Assembly: GCA_024687165.1 (NCBI GenBank) | Contig: JAILEY010000004.1 | Location: 1 to 51,512 of the forward strand | Length of the DNA: 51,512 nt | Direction of reading: 5' to 3' | DNA from: Treponema sp. | Lineage (GTDB): Bacteria > Spirochaetota > Spirochaetia > Treponematales > Treponemataceae | Position numbers and translations under genes: made by a program | Notes under the pieces: generated by a model | Seen by the model: the letters and a program-made list of their open reading frames with translations, nothing else | The model's database searches: none | What the model was told of the DNA's origin: nothing | Shown here: positions 24,828 to 33,040 of the stretch, one piece after another | How positions within the stretch are numbered: position 1 is the first letter of the stretch | Layout of the letters: the number at the start of each line of letters is the position of its first letter

Positions 24828-25403
24828 TTATAATTTAATGCTTACTCCGCCTTTAATTACGAGGGGATAGCCTAATTCCAGATTAAATCCGATTGATTCA
24901 GAAAAATAATATGATGCGCCGAGTGCAAAGTGACTGTAGAGACTGAGTTTTGTGTGATCTTCAGTTCTGTCAGCATATTCTTCTTCCCATGATTCCCTCA
25001 TGAAACCGAATTTGTGCACAACGTATAAATCAAGTTTTTCCGGTGGAAACTGAATGTGGTACTTTACATTTGCACCTGTGTATAACATGTTATTTGTAAG
25101 ATCGAAGTTATGATTTGAATAACCGTATCTTGCCCATCCGATATTTGCGCCGAATGAAAATGGAAGAACCCAGATTTTGTGAACGTATTCTCCGGAAACT
25201 TCAAGAGAAGGCCAGAACCATCCGTCGTTGTATCTGAGTGGATCTGAATGGATTCCTGTTCCGATATTAAGAAGAAAGTCTCCGTTTTCAAGTCCGCCAC
25301 CATAGTTACACCAGCATTTTGACCAGTCGAATTCTTTAGCAAAAGCTGATGTTGAAACTGCTAAAAGCAGGGTGATGATTATTTTTTTTATTGTCTTTTT
25401 CAT
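24828..25403 (-). CDS. Probable outer-membrane beta-barrel protein
   Basis: The 191-aa protein has a signal peptide (MKKTIKKIIITLLLAVSTSA, cleaved after FA). The mature part is rich in aromatic and glycine residues with alternating strands (ALGASYYFSESIGFNLELGY, KIWVLPFSFGANIGW), fitting an eight-strand barrel. It ends in VSIKL, not the classical terminal Phe. Cysteine pair CWC lies at the mature N-terminus (WSKCWCNYG). I do not recognise a named family. It ends 15 bp before purC on the same strand but is unlikely to be functionally linked. Confidence 0.72.
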   Translation of the reverse strand: MKKTIKKIIITLLLAVSTSAFAKEFDWSKCWCNYGGGLENGDFLLNIGTGIHSDPLRYNDGWFWPSLEVSGEYVHKIWVLPFSFGANIGWARYGYSNHNFDLTNNMLYTGANVKYHIQFPPEKLDLYVVHKFGFMRESWEEEYADRTEDHTKLSLYSHFALGASYYFSESIGFNLELGYPLVIKGGVSIKL

Positions 25404-25491
25404 GGCTCTAATTTACTAGAATTATATGTTTTTTTCAATTAAACTCGCTGGAGGAAATTAACAAAAGTGTAGTGGTTGCTTGAAAAAATAT

Positions 25492-25592
25492 ATAAATCAA
25501 TTCTCAGTGGAAATTCATCCCGAAAAAAGGCTTCCTCCCTGTAGTCGTGCAGAATTTTTTTTCGGACTGGATCCCCGCTTCCATTGATTTAT
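25492..25592. repeat. 101-bp palindromic element in the 284-bp gap before the cysteine-cluster gene
   Basis: ATAAATCAAT (25492-25501) and ATTGATTTAT (25583-25592) are perfect inverted ends. Inside, CCGAAAAAA (25520-25528) pairs with TTTTTTCGG (25557-25565). The nesting is like that of the structured repeats elsewhere in the window, but the conserved loop motifs are absent, so I treat it as separate. The rest of 25404-25687 is AT-rich, with a small ATTCC/GGAAT hairpin near 25645. Confidence 0.6.
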
Positions 25593-25687
25593 GATTTTAC
25601 TTTTAAATTAAACATTTTGATTTTTTTATTCCTGTTATTCCATTTTTGGAATAATTTTATAATTCTAAAATCATCTGGGGAAAGTGA

Positions 25688-26155
25688 GTGGAAATTTTTA
25701 ATAAAAACGGATTGAAGTTTAAATGTCAGAGGTGTTCTGCCTGCTGCGGAAAAAGTCCCGGGTTTGTGTTTCTCTCAAAAAAGGATCTGGAAAAGCTCTG
25801 TGATTTCTTTTCAATGAAGCCGGCTGAATTTGTAGAAAAATACTGCAGATGGACTGTCTATTACGAAGGAAAAACAGTGCTTGCTCTTTTTGAACAGAAA
25901 AATTATGACTGTGTTCTCTGGAATAATGGCTGCAGTGCCTATGAAGCCCGCCCTGTTCAGTGCCGTACTTATCCATTTTGGGACTGGATGATAAAGAGTG
26001 AAGAAATGTGGAATGAGTGTGCCGCGGATTGTCCTGGAATGAATCAGGGACCTTTACATTCTGCAGAGGAAATCCTTTTGCAGGCGGAAGAATATGTGCA
26101 GAATGAACCAATTACTCTTGAAGAATATAATAGCCTTAATTTCGAATTGTTATAG
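25688..26155 (+). CDS. YkgJ-type cysteine-cluster protein
   Basis: The 155-aa protein carries the CxxCxxCC-type cluster (FKCQRCSACCGKSPG) near residue 11, later Cys residues at GCSAYEARPVQCRTYPFW and ECAADCPG. The R-P-x-x-C-R-x-Y-P signature is diagnostic of the YkgJ (zinc/iron-chelating) family, whose members bind a metal and whose role remains poorly defined. It starts with GTG preceded by GGGGAAAG. The last codons (NFELL) and stop fall in sequence shared with flanks of the structured repeats; a solo repeat stem just downstream acts as its terminator. Confidence 0.87.
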   Translation: MEIFNKNGLKFKCQRCSACCGKSPGFVFLSKKDLEKLCDFFSMKPAEFVEKYCRWTVYYEGKTVLALFEQKNYDCVLWNNGCSAYEARPVQCRTYPFWDWMIKSEEMWNECAADCPGMNQGPLHSAEEILLQAEEYVQNEPITLEEYNSLNFELL

Positions 26156-26162
26156 ATATGAT

Positions 26163-26195
26163 AAAATTGGCGCGACTGGGAGCCAATTTTTTTAA
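26163..26195 (+). repeat. Structured repeat, copy B (solo P1 stem), also a terminator
   Basis: AAAATTGGC (26163-26171) pairs perfectly with GCCAATTTT (26182-26190) around GCGACTGGGA, followed by further T. The P1 stem and both junction motifs (GCG and ACTGGGA) match the termini of copies A and C with everything inside deleted. The upstream 25 bp, including the end of the preceding gene, also match their flanks. As it stands it is a good rho-independent terminator. The remaining space to alaS at 26348 is AT-rich with no other clear signal. Confidence 0.72.
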
Positions 26196-26347
26196 CTTTT
26201 AGAGAAATTTGAAGTTAGGGTTAATAATCTTTATGGTCAGATTTAGTGTCTGTAAAGTCCTTGAAACTCCTTATTTATATTGAATTTAATGTGCTTATCA
26301 TTTATTATTAGTTACTTATATTTAAAGAAAAATACAGTGGGAAAATT

Positions 26348-28165
26348 ATGACAGCTAATGAATTGCGCTCAAAGTATATTGAGTTTTTTAAGTCAAAGAA
26401 TCATGCAGAAATTTCAGGACAGTCACTTATTCCTGAAAATGACCCTTCAGTTCTTTTTACAACAGCCGGAATGCATCCGCTTGTTCCTTATCTTCTTGGA
26501 GAAAAGCATCCTGCGGGAACACGCCTTACAGATTATCAGAAATGCGTTCGTACAGGTGATATTGATGAAGTAGGTGACCCAAGCCACCTTACATGTTTTG
26601 AAATGCTTGGAAACTGGTCTCTTGGAGATTATTTTAAAAAAGAATCAATTTCATTTTCATATGAATTCCTTACAAGCAAAGACTGGCTCGCTCTTGATCC
26701 AAGAAAGATTTCAGTAACTGTTTTTGCTGGAGATGAAAATGCTCCACGTGATGAAGAAGCAGCTTCTTACTGGAAAGAAGTTGGAATGCCTGAAGATAAG
26801 ATTGCATATCTTCCTGCAAGCGATAACTGGTGGGCAGCAGGTCCTACAGGTCCATGTGGTCCTGATACAGAAATTTTCTACTGGGTTGGAGAAGGACTTC
26901 CACCACAGGGATCAAATAAAGGAACTGACAGCGCAAACTGGATGGAAATCTGGAATAACGTTTTCATGCAGTTCGAACGCAAGGATGAAAAAACTCTCGT
27001 TCCTCTTCCAAAAAAGAATGTAGATACAGGTATGGGACTTGAGCGCACAAACTGTATTCTTCAGGGAAAGACTTCTGTTTACCTTACAGAAGTTTTCCAG
27101 CCAATCATCGCTGTAATTGAAAAGCTTGCAAATTATAAATATGGAACAGATGAAGTAAAAGACCGCAGTGTACGTATCATCGCAGACCACAGCCGTTCTT
27201 CTGTATTCATCCTCGGTGATCAGAAAGGCGTAACTCCATCAAATCTTGGAGCAGGATATGTTCTGCGCCGTCTTATTCGCCGCGCAGTTCGTGAAGGAAT
27301 GAAACTCGGTATCGACATAGCATTCCTTGCAGAAATTGCAGAAGCAGTAATTGCAAACTTCAAGTGTGCTTATCCTGAACTTGAACAGAATGCACAGAAG
27401 GTAAAATCTGAACTTACACAGGAAGAAGCAAAATTCCGTGATGCACTTAAAAATGGTGAAAAAGAATTCCAGAAGATGCTTCCAAATCTTATGAAGAACC
27501 CAAAGAAGGAAGTAAGCGGTAAAGTTGCATTCCGTCTTTTTGATACATTCGGGTTCCCTCTTGAACTTACAATGGAACTTGCTGCAGAAAACGGATTTAC
27601 GGTTGATACAGAAGGATTTAAAGAAGCTGAACGTAAGCATAAGGAAGCTTCAAAATCACTTGATGCAGGTGCTGCAAAAGGTGGTCTTGCAGAACAGTCT
27701 GATGTTACAACAAAATATCATACTGCAACACATCTTCTTCAGCAGGCTCTCATTAATGTTCTTGGTGATCAGGTTGCACAGAAGGGATCAAATATCAACA
27801 ATGAACGAATGAGATTTGACTTTACTTTTGAACGTCCAATGACAAAGGAAGAAATCCAGAAGGTTCAGGATATTGTTAATGAACAGATTAAGGCAGATCT
27901 TCCTGTAACAATGGAAATCATGTCGCTGGAAAATGCAAAAAAAGAAGGTGCACGTGCATTGTTTACAAATAAATACGGTGAAGATGTAAAGGTTTACACA
28001 ATCGGAGCTAAAGACAACTGGTTCAGCAAGGAAGTTTGTGGTGGGCCTCATGTTCAGCATACAGCTCAGATCGGTGATTTTAAGATTGAAAAGGAACAGT
28101 CATCTTCTGCAGGTGTACGTCGTATTCGTGCAACAATCAGCGGAGGACTTCCATTGGATAAATAA
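26348..28165 (+). CDS. alaS: Alanyl-tRNA synthetase, short form without C-Ala domain
   Basis: The 605-aa enzyme attaches alanine to tRNA-Ala. The class II core begins with LRSKYIEFFKSKNHA and contains FTTAGMHPLVPYLLG, CFEMLGNWSLGDYF and the motif 3 region around GAGYVLRRLIRRAVREG. An editing domain follows with its zinc ligands HTATHLL near residue 460 and CGGPHVQHTAQIG near 567. The protein then stops, about 270 residues short of the usual 875, so the C-Ala dimerisation and tRNA-elbow domain is missing. Short AlaRS proteins are known in spirochaetes, so this is lineage-typical and not a broken gene. No T-box leader is visible. Confidence 0.94.
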   Translation: MTANELRSKYIEFFKSKNHAEISGQSLIPENDPSVLFTTAGMHPLVPYLLGEKHPAGTRLTDYQKCVRTGDIDEVGDPSHLTCFEMLGNWSLGDYFKKESISFSYEFLTSKDWLALDPRKISVTVFAGDENAPRDEEAASYWKEVGMPEDKIAYLPASDNWWAAGPTGPCGPDTEIFYWVGEGLPPQGSNKGTDSANWMEIWNNVFMQFERKDEKTLVPLPKKNVDTGMGLERTNCILQGKTSVYLTEVFQPIIAVIEKLANYKYGTDEVKDRSVRIIADHSRSSVFILGDQKGVTPSNLGAGYVLRRLIRRAVREGMKLGIDIAFLAEIAEAVIANFKCAYPELEQNAQKVKSELTQEEAKFRDALKNGEKEFQKMLPNLMKNPKKEVSGKVAFRLFDTFGFPLELTMELAAENGFTVDTEGFKEAERKHKEASKSLDAGAAKGGLAEQSDVTTKYHTATHLLQQALINVLGDQVAQKGSNINNERMRFDFTFERPMTKEEIQKVQDIVNEQIKADLPVTMEIMSLENAKKEGARALFTNKYGEDVKVYTIGAKDNWFSKEVCGGPHVQHTAQIGDFKIEKEQSSSAGVRRIRATISGGLPLDK

Positions 28166-28231
28166 TATGGGAGCTGTAACTATTCCGTAAGATTTAATGT
28201 TTACAGAATAAAAGTTACGGATCACCATATT
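28164..28231 (+). repeat. Long imperfect hairpin between alaS and the SurA-like gene
   Basis: AATATGG (28164-28170) pairs with CCATATT (28225-28231); inside, GTAACT pairs with AGTTAC and ATTC/GTAA pair with TTAC/GAAT. The structure spans almost the whole intergenic gap and begins inside the alaS stop codon. No T-run follows, so it may be an mRNA-processing or stability element. Confidence 0.6.
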
Positions 28232-28254
28232 AATCATTTTCAGGGAGAATAAAA

Positions 28255-29337
28255 ATGAAAAAGATAATTTCAAATGTAATTATTTCGGCATTGTTTGCTG
28301 TTTCAGCATTTGCACAGAATGATTTACAGCCACTTGCTGTAGTTAAACTCAATAAATCAGAAACTATTACCCTTAAGCAGCTTAAATCAAGGGTAACATT
28401 CTTTGAAAAGCAGTACGCTCTTAAAGGAAATATTACTGTTGATCAGAAGAAGCAGATTCTTGATACAATGATTTCAGAAAAGCTTGTAATGCAGGCAGCA
28501 ACAAAAGAAGGCATCGCAGTTACAGACAGCCAGGTTAATGCAGCATTCCTTAACAACTTCAGTCAGCAGCTTGGAGTTCAGGTTACAGAAAGTCAGCTTT
28601 CAGATATCGTAAAAAAGAATACTGGAAAAACACTTGATGAATATATCAAGGAAAACAGCGGAATGTCTGTATCAGATTACAAGTCATATCTTAAAAATCA
28701 GCTTACAGTTCAGAATTATGTTTATGCAAAAAAGCAGAACGAGCTTAAAAATGTTTCTGCAACAGATGAAGAAATCCGCAAAGCATATGACATGAACAAA
28801 GCATCATTTGTCAGAAGCGATACAGTTAAGCTTTTCCTCGTTATGATTCCAAAAGGAAATGATGTTGAAGCTTCGAGATCACTCGCAAAAAATCTCCGCG
28901 ATGAATATTCAAAATCTCCTGCATCTGCTGCAGAAATCAAATCTTCTGCTGACAATGGGAAAAAATACAGCGCAGGTGAACTTATTGTTGTAAAGAATGA
29001 ACAGCAGGCAAAAATGCTCGGCTGGTCTATGGATAAAATGCAGGAACTTTTTGATAAGAAAGAAAAGTTTATCAGTGAACTTACAGAAACAAATACAGAT
29101 TTCCAGTTCTACGCAGTCCTTAACAAGTATGATGCAAAAATGCTTACACTCAGCGATGTAGTTCAGCCTGGAACAACTGTTACAGTTTATGATTTCATCA
29201 AGGGAAACCTCACTTCTCAGAAGCAGAGTCAGTTCCTTGCTCAGTCAGCAGTTGAGATTTCAAAGGCTCTTGATACACCTGCAAATGTAGATAGAAAGAA
29301 GACTGGTGATGATCTCACTAAACTTCTTGAATGGTAA
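28255..29337 (+). CDS. SurA/PpiC-like periplasmic chaperone
   Basis: The 360-aa protein begins with a signal peptide (MKKIISNVIISALFAVSAFA). The next 150 residues have the SurA N-terminal fold (VTVDQKKQ-like QKKQILDTMISEKLVMQAAT), which binds unfolded outer-membrane proteins. The region from about 170 resembles a parvulin-type PPIase domain (NKASFVRSDTVKLFLVMIP), but catalytic motifs such as the H/D/C residues are not evident, so it may be chaperone only. GGGAGA precedes the ATG. It sits between alaS and nusB. Confidence 0.78.
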   Translation: MKKIISNVIISALFAVSAFAQNDLQPLAVVKLNKSETITLKQLKSRVTFFEKQYALKGNITVDQKKQILDTMISEKLVMQAATKEGIAVTDSQVNAAFLNNFSQQLGVQVTESQLSDIVKKNTGKTLDEYIKENSGMSVSDYKSYLKNQLTVQNYVYAKKQNELKNVSATDEEIRKAYDMNKASFVRSDTVKLFLVMIPKGNDVEASRSLAKNLRDEYSKSPASAAEIKSSADNGKKYSAGELIVVKNEQQAKMLGWSMDKMQELFDKKEKFISELTETNTDFQFYAVLNKYDAKMLTLSDVVQPGTTVTVYDFIKGNLTSQKQSQFLAQSAVEISKALDTPANVDRKKTGDDLTKLLEW

Positions 29338-29387
29338 TTGAACGGCGGTTTTCTAAAAATCGTAAACTTATTTTGGAGTATTAAAAA

Positions 29388-29840
29388 GTGTCACGAAGAA
29401 ATGGCAGAATTTTAGCAGTTCAGGCTTTGTATTCATACGATCTTGGAAAGATTCCACTGGAAGAACTTCTTGAATTTGAATGGACAAATGATAATCCTGT
29501 GGAAGAAACAGAGCCGTCTGCAGAAACAACAGAAAATGCATCCGGGGTTCAAAGCGAAGCTAGAGATTATGCACGCATTGTCATTTCCGGCACTGTAGAA
29601 CATCTTGCAGAAATCGATGCACAGATTAAAAGTCATCTTACAGGAAAATGGGATTTTGACAGAGTGAATAAAGTAACTGTTGCTATTCTTAGAATGAGCG
29701 TTTATTCATTGATGTTCCAGAAAGACGTAAATCCTTCCATCGTAATTGATGAGGCTGTAAGTATTTCAAAAGATTTCGGTACGGATGATTCATACAAATT
29801 CATCAACGCAATATTAGACAATATCCGCAAGGGATTATAA
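29388..29840 (+). CDS. nusB: Transcription antitermination factor NusB
   Basis: The 150-aa protein starts SRRNGRILAVQALYSYDLG and ends with the conserved NusB pattern VNPSIVIDEAVSISKDFG followed by KFINAILDNIRK. NusB binds boxA RNA with NusE (S10) to allow rRNA antitermination. An acidic insertion of about 25 residues (NPVEETEPSAETTENASG) sits after helix 1. The start codon is GTG, with TGGAG ten bases upstream. The stop overlaps the ATG of the next gene by one base, implying coupling. Confidence 0.92.
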   Translation: MSRRNGRILAVQALYSYDLGKIPLEELLEFEWTNDNPVEETEPSAETTENASGVQSEARDYARIVISGTVEHLAEIDAQIKSHLTGKWDFDRVNKVTVAILRMSVYSLMFQKDVNPSIVIDEAVSISKDFGTDDSYKFINAILDNIRKGL

Positions 29841-31660
29841 TGAAAAGACGCAGTGTTCTTGTAATTTCAGTTTCTGTAATTTTACTCGCAGCGCTGTGTC
29901 TTTTTTTCTGTTCAAAATGCAACACTAAAGCTAGTGGTTTATCTTTTACAGCCAGCCTTGATATGATTGACCGTGCAATTTCGCAGGGATCAACGCGGGA
30001 TGCTGTAGAAGAACTTAAAAAACTTGAAAAACGTGCCTACAGCAGTTTTGAGCGGCTTTCAATTTACAAGCGTTACATGCTGCTTTCTGAAAAAGAAAGT
30101 GCTGAACGTGTTCTTAAAAATGGTCTTGAAAAACTTCCGAATAATTCAGAATTAAGGGCTGTTTATGCAAATTTCCTTATAAGACAGAATAAAGTTTCTG
30201 CTGCAAAAAAGCATGCGGAGCTTTTAAAAGAAACAAAATATGCTTCACTTCTGTCTGAATGTGAAATCTTTGAACAGCTTGAAAAAAATAAAAAAGAAAA
30301 TCTTGATGCAAAAGAAGAATTTTCAGCCTTCAGATTTATTCCGCTTTACAGAGCCGCATTTGAAACTTCCGGAAATTCAAAATGGATTTTTAATGCTGCT
30401 TCCCTTTTGATGAAAAATGGAATGTACCGGCAGGCCGCTGAATTTTATCCGCAGAAGATTGAAAGTTTTTCAGAGGTTTATTTCTGGGCAGGTGTTTTCT
30501 TTGATGCAGGACTATATTCACAGTCTCTTGAAGTTTGTGAATCATCAGCTTCACTTGCTTCTGCAATATTGAATCAGAAGGAAACTGTTGATTCCTTAAA
30601 GCCGCAGATTGAAGTTTTAAAATCAGACTGTTATTACATTCTTGGTGATGAAGAAAAATGTAATGAGATAAGAAAAAATTTTCTTTCCTCTGAAGATCTG
30701 ACAAAAGTTCCGCCTTCAGTTTTTGTAAATGAATCTTTACTGGAACAGAAAAATGATAATTATGCAGATGCCTACAAACATCTTGAATGCTGCATGAATC
30801 TTTATCCTTCGTATTTTCCGTCGCTTCAGGTTTATGCAAAATATGCTCTTGATATAAATGCACGTACAGAAAGTTCGCTTGCTCAGCAGTTGAGAAGTTC
30901 AGGTTTAAGAACTCTTGAGATGGAACGATTTGATGCTGCTCCAAAAATTTCTGAAAAGGATCTTTCGTTGTATGTTGATTCAAAACGCGGAACTTATTCA
31001 GATCCAGTGATTGACGTGCTTGAGCATAGAATTCAGAAAATAATCGATTTAAGAAATGACAGAAATAAAAATATAAGCGGCTACTACAAAATCCTTGAAC
31101 GATATAGTGATGTAACTCCAAAATTCCCGGAAGAATGTACGGACTATATTGTTCACAGCCTGATTGAAAAACACTGGGAAAAAGAAGCTGAATCAATTTT
31201 TAATGATTATATTGAAGAAAGATATAACGTTGATATGATGAGCGAGCCTGGAAAATTTAATCTCTGGGAGCTGGAAGTTGCAGCGTGGTATGCGGCTGTT
31301 GAAGGAAAGTTTGAAAAAGCTCAGTTTCTGCTTGAACATATCGTGAACAGTTACGGCGGATATTCTGAGGTTGTAAATTCTTTTGCAAAAAATGAAAGCG
31401 TCATGCGGTCTCTCGTAAATCTTGCGGTAATTTATGCAAGCTGTGACCGTTATCAGGATGCACTTGAAGCTTTAAATATTGCATCAAGCCGTGCGACAGA
31501 TTCAAAAGTAAAAGCAGAAATTCTTTTCAGGATTGCAGATCTTCAGTATTCATTGGGAGATGATAAATCTGCAAATAGAGCATTGAAGTATTGTCTCAGT
31601 TTAAATCCGGAGCATAAAGATGCCCGTTTATTAATGAAAAAAATCAGCAGCAAAATTTGA
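29840..31660 (+). CDS. TPR-repeat protein with N-terminal membrane anchor or lipobox
   Basis: The 606-aa protein begins with MKRRSVLVISVSVILLAALC, continuing FFCSKC; Cys residues near positions 20, 24 and 27 could act as a lipobox, so an envelope location is likely. The rest is helical with repeated TPR-like pairs (for example EKLPNNSELRAVYANFLIRQ, ALKYCLSLNPEHKDARLLMK). No enzyme motif is seen. TPR proteins usually scaffold complexes. It is coupled to nusB by a one-base TAATG overlap, but a shared function is not obvious. Confidence 0.75.
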   Translation: MKRRSVLVISVSVILLAALCLFFCSKCNTKASGLSFTASLDMIDRAISQGSTRDAVEELKKLEKRAYSSFERLSIYKRYMLLSEKESAERVLKNGLEKLPNNSELRAVYANFLIRQNKVSAAKKHAELLKETKYASLLSECEIFEQLEKNKKENLDAKEEFSAFRFIPLYRAAFETSGNSKWIFNAASLLMKNGMYRQAAEFYPQKIESFSEVYFWAGVFFDAGLYSQSLEVCESSASLASAILNQKETVDSLKPQIEVLKSDCYYILGDEEKCNEIRKNFLSSEDLTKVPPSVFVNESLLEQKNDNYADAYKHLECCMNLYPSYFPSLQVYAKYALDINARTESSLAQQLRSSGLRTLEMERFDAAPKISEKDLSLYVDSKRGTYSDPVIDVLEHRIQKIIDLRNDRNKNISGYYKILERYSDVTPKFPEECTDYIVHSLIEKHWEKEAESIFNDYIEERYNVDMMSEPGKFNLWELEVAAWYAAVEGKFEKAQFLLEHIVNSYGGYSEVVNSFAKNESVMRSLVNLAVIYASCDRYQDALEALNIASSRATDSKVKAEILFRIADLQYSLGDDKSANRALKYCLSLNPEHKDARLLMKKISSKI

Positions 31661-31726
31661 CTTTTGAAATGAAAATTATTATTTTTATTGTATAAATAGT
31701 ATCAATGATTTTTATAGGAGATAAAT

Positions 31727-31999
31727 ATGAAAGTTAAACCATTAGCAGACCGTGTACTTGTTAAGCAGGTTGCAGCTGAAACTAAAACAGCCAGCGGACT
31801 TATTATTCCGGATACAGCCCAGGAAAAAACACAGGCAGCAGTTGTTGAAGCAATCGGGCCTGGAACAGAAAAAGAAAAAATCACTGTAAAGCCTGGTGAC
31901 AAAATTCTTTATGACAAATATGCCGGTACAACAATCAAAGTTGACGGAGAAGATTATCTTATTCTTAAGAACTGCGACATCATTGCTATCGTTGAGTAA
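31727..31999 (+). CDS. groS: Co-chaperonin GroES
   Basis: The 90-aa protein starts MKVKPLADRVLVKQV; the mobile loop region ETKTASGLIIPDTAQEKTQ is what grips GroEL, and GDKILYDKYAGTTIKVDGED completes the fold. It forms the lid of the chaperonin. AGGAG precedes the ATG. groEL is not adjacent, and no CIRCE element (HrcA operator) is visible upstream, so heat-shock control, if any, uses another signal. A terminator follows and the sigma-factor gene comes next. Confidence 0.95.
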   Translation: MKVKPLADRVLVKQVAAETKTASGLIIPDTAQEKTQAAVVEAIGPGTEKEKITVKPGDKILYDKYAGTTIKVDGEDYLILKNCDIIAIVE

Positions 32000-32028
32000 T
32001 TTTGACGCAATTTTAAGATTTTTGAGAG

Positions 32029-32058
32029 ACGCTGTGTCATTTTGATGCAGCGTTTTTT
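32029..32058 (+). terminator. Rho-independent terminator of groES
   Basis: ACGCTG (32029-32034) pairs with CAGCGT (32048-32053), extended inward by TGTCA/TGATG with wobbles, followed by six T. Confidence 0.78.
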
Positions 32059-32133
32059 GTTTTTAAACGAACTGTATCTTTTTTACCCGCTTTATAAATC
32101 AAATTTATTGAATTTTTCGCATTTTATGTATTT

Positions 32134-32149
32134 TGGCACAGTATCTGCT
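32134..32149 (+). promoter_or_regulatory. Sigma-54 (-24/-12) promoter of the RpoS-like sigma-factor gene
   Basis: TGGCAC (32134-32139) and CTGCT (32145-32149) match the RpoN consensus TGGCACG-N4-TTGCW at 14 of its specified and spaced positions, with the GG and GC doublets at the right distance. Transcription would start near 32160, about 26 nt before the ATG at 32186. No better sigma-70 spacing is present. Confidence 0.72.
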
Positions 32150-32185
32150 ATATATTAATCAACTACGATATTCAAGGAGACTAAT

Positions 32186-33040
32186 ATGGCAGTAACTAAA
32201 AGAAACAGCAGCGAACTTGTTAGAATGCATCTTAACGAAGTAAAAAGATATCCGCTTTTGTCTGAAGAAGAAGAATTTGATCTTGCGGAAAAAGCAAAGA
32301 AGGGCGATAAGACTGCAAAAGATAAGCTTTTAACAAGCAACATGCGTTTTGTAATTAAAGTTGCAGCTCAGTACAGAAACAGAGGTCTTGATTTTGAGGA
32401 TCTTATAAGCGAAGGTTATCTTGGTCTTATTCGTGCAGTAGAACATTTTGATGCAAAAAAAGGCTATCACTTTATTTCATATGCAGTCTGGTGGATTCGT
32501 CAGGGGATTCTTAAGGCTATTTCAGAACTTGCAAATCCGATCCGTCTTCCTGTAAATAAAGTTGCATCAGTTTATGAAATTAAAAAGGTTCAGTCTCAGA
32601 TTAATCTTGATGGAACAAAAACTGAAGAGCAGGAGCTTGAAGAAATTGCTGATTATCTTGGAATGACAAAATACCATGTTCGCGAAATGCTTAATCTTTC
32701 ACGCGATATGATCAGCCTTGATTCACCGGTTGCAGTTGATGCAGATACTTCTCTTGCAGATACAATTGTTGCAACAGAATATAAATCTCCAGAAGAGTTT
32801 ATTGTTGAACAGTCGATGAATGCTGATATCAACAAGGTGCTTGGAACTCTTGATGAAAAATCTGCACAGATTATTTCTTTGCGCTACGGATTGAATGGTC
32901 TTGGTGAAGGTGGAACTTTGAAGGAAGTCGGTGAAAAAATGAATTTGAGCCGCGAAAGAGTTCGTCAGATTGAAAAAAATGCACTGGCAAAACTCAAAGA
33001 AGAAAAAAGATCTTCACTCCTTAAAGATTATGTAGCTTAA
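32186..33040 (+). CDS. rpoS: Group-2 (RpoS-like) RNA polymerase sigma factor
   Basis: This 284-aa sigma-70-family protein lacks region 1.1 and so is an alternative (group 2) factor. Region 1.2 begins ELVRMHLNEVKRYPLLSEEE; region 2 includes LLTSNMRFVIKVAAQYRNRG and the -10 reading helix SYAVWWIRQGILKAI. Region 3 has IRLPVNKVASVYEIKKV, and region 4.2 the helix-turn-helix LKEVGEKMNLSRERVRQIEK. AGGAG precedes the ATG. A -24/-12 promoter lies directly upstream, so expression probably needs RpoN and an enhancer-binding activator, as for Borrelia rpoS. The symbol is provisional; the regulon is unknown. Confidence 0.85.
   Translation: MAVTKRNSSELVRMHLNEVKRYPLLSEEEEFDLAEKAKKGDKTAKDKLLTSNMRFVIKVAAQYRNRGLDFEDLISEGYLGLIRAVEHFDAKKGYHFISYAVWWIRQGILKAISELANPIRLPVNKVASVYEIKKVQSQINLDGTKTEEQELEEIADYLGMTKYHVREMLNLSRDMISLDSPVAVDADTSLADTIVATEYKSPEEFIVEQSMNADINKVLGTLDEKSAQIISLRYGLNGLGEGGTLKEVGEKMNLSRERVRQIEKNALAKLKEEKRSSLLKDYVA

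Noticed and set aside
24813-24830. Purine riboswitch upstream of purC
   Set aside because: The space to the neighbouring gene is far too short, and no three-way junction is seen.
26195-26347. T-box leader upstream of alaS
   Set aside because: No T-box motif, specifier stem or antiterminator; the leader is short and AT-rich.
31600-31727. CIRCE/HrcA operator upstream of groES
   Set aside because: No TTAGCACTC-N9-GAGTGCTAA inverted repeat is present.
32133-32156. Sigma-70 promoter (TTGGCA with TATATT) for the sigma-factor gene
   Set aside because: The spacing is only 12 bp, too short for a sigma-70 promoter; the -24/-12 reading fits better.
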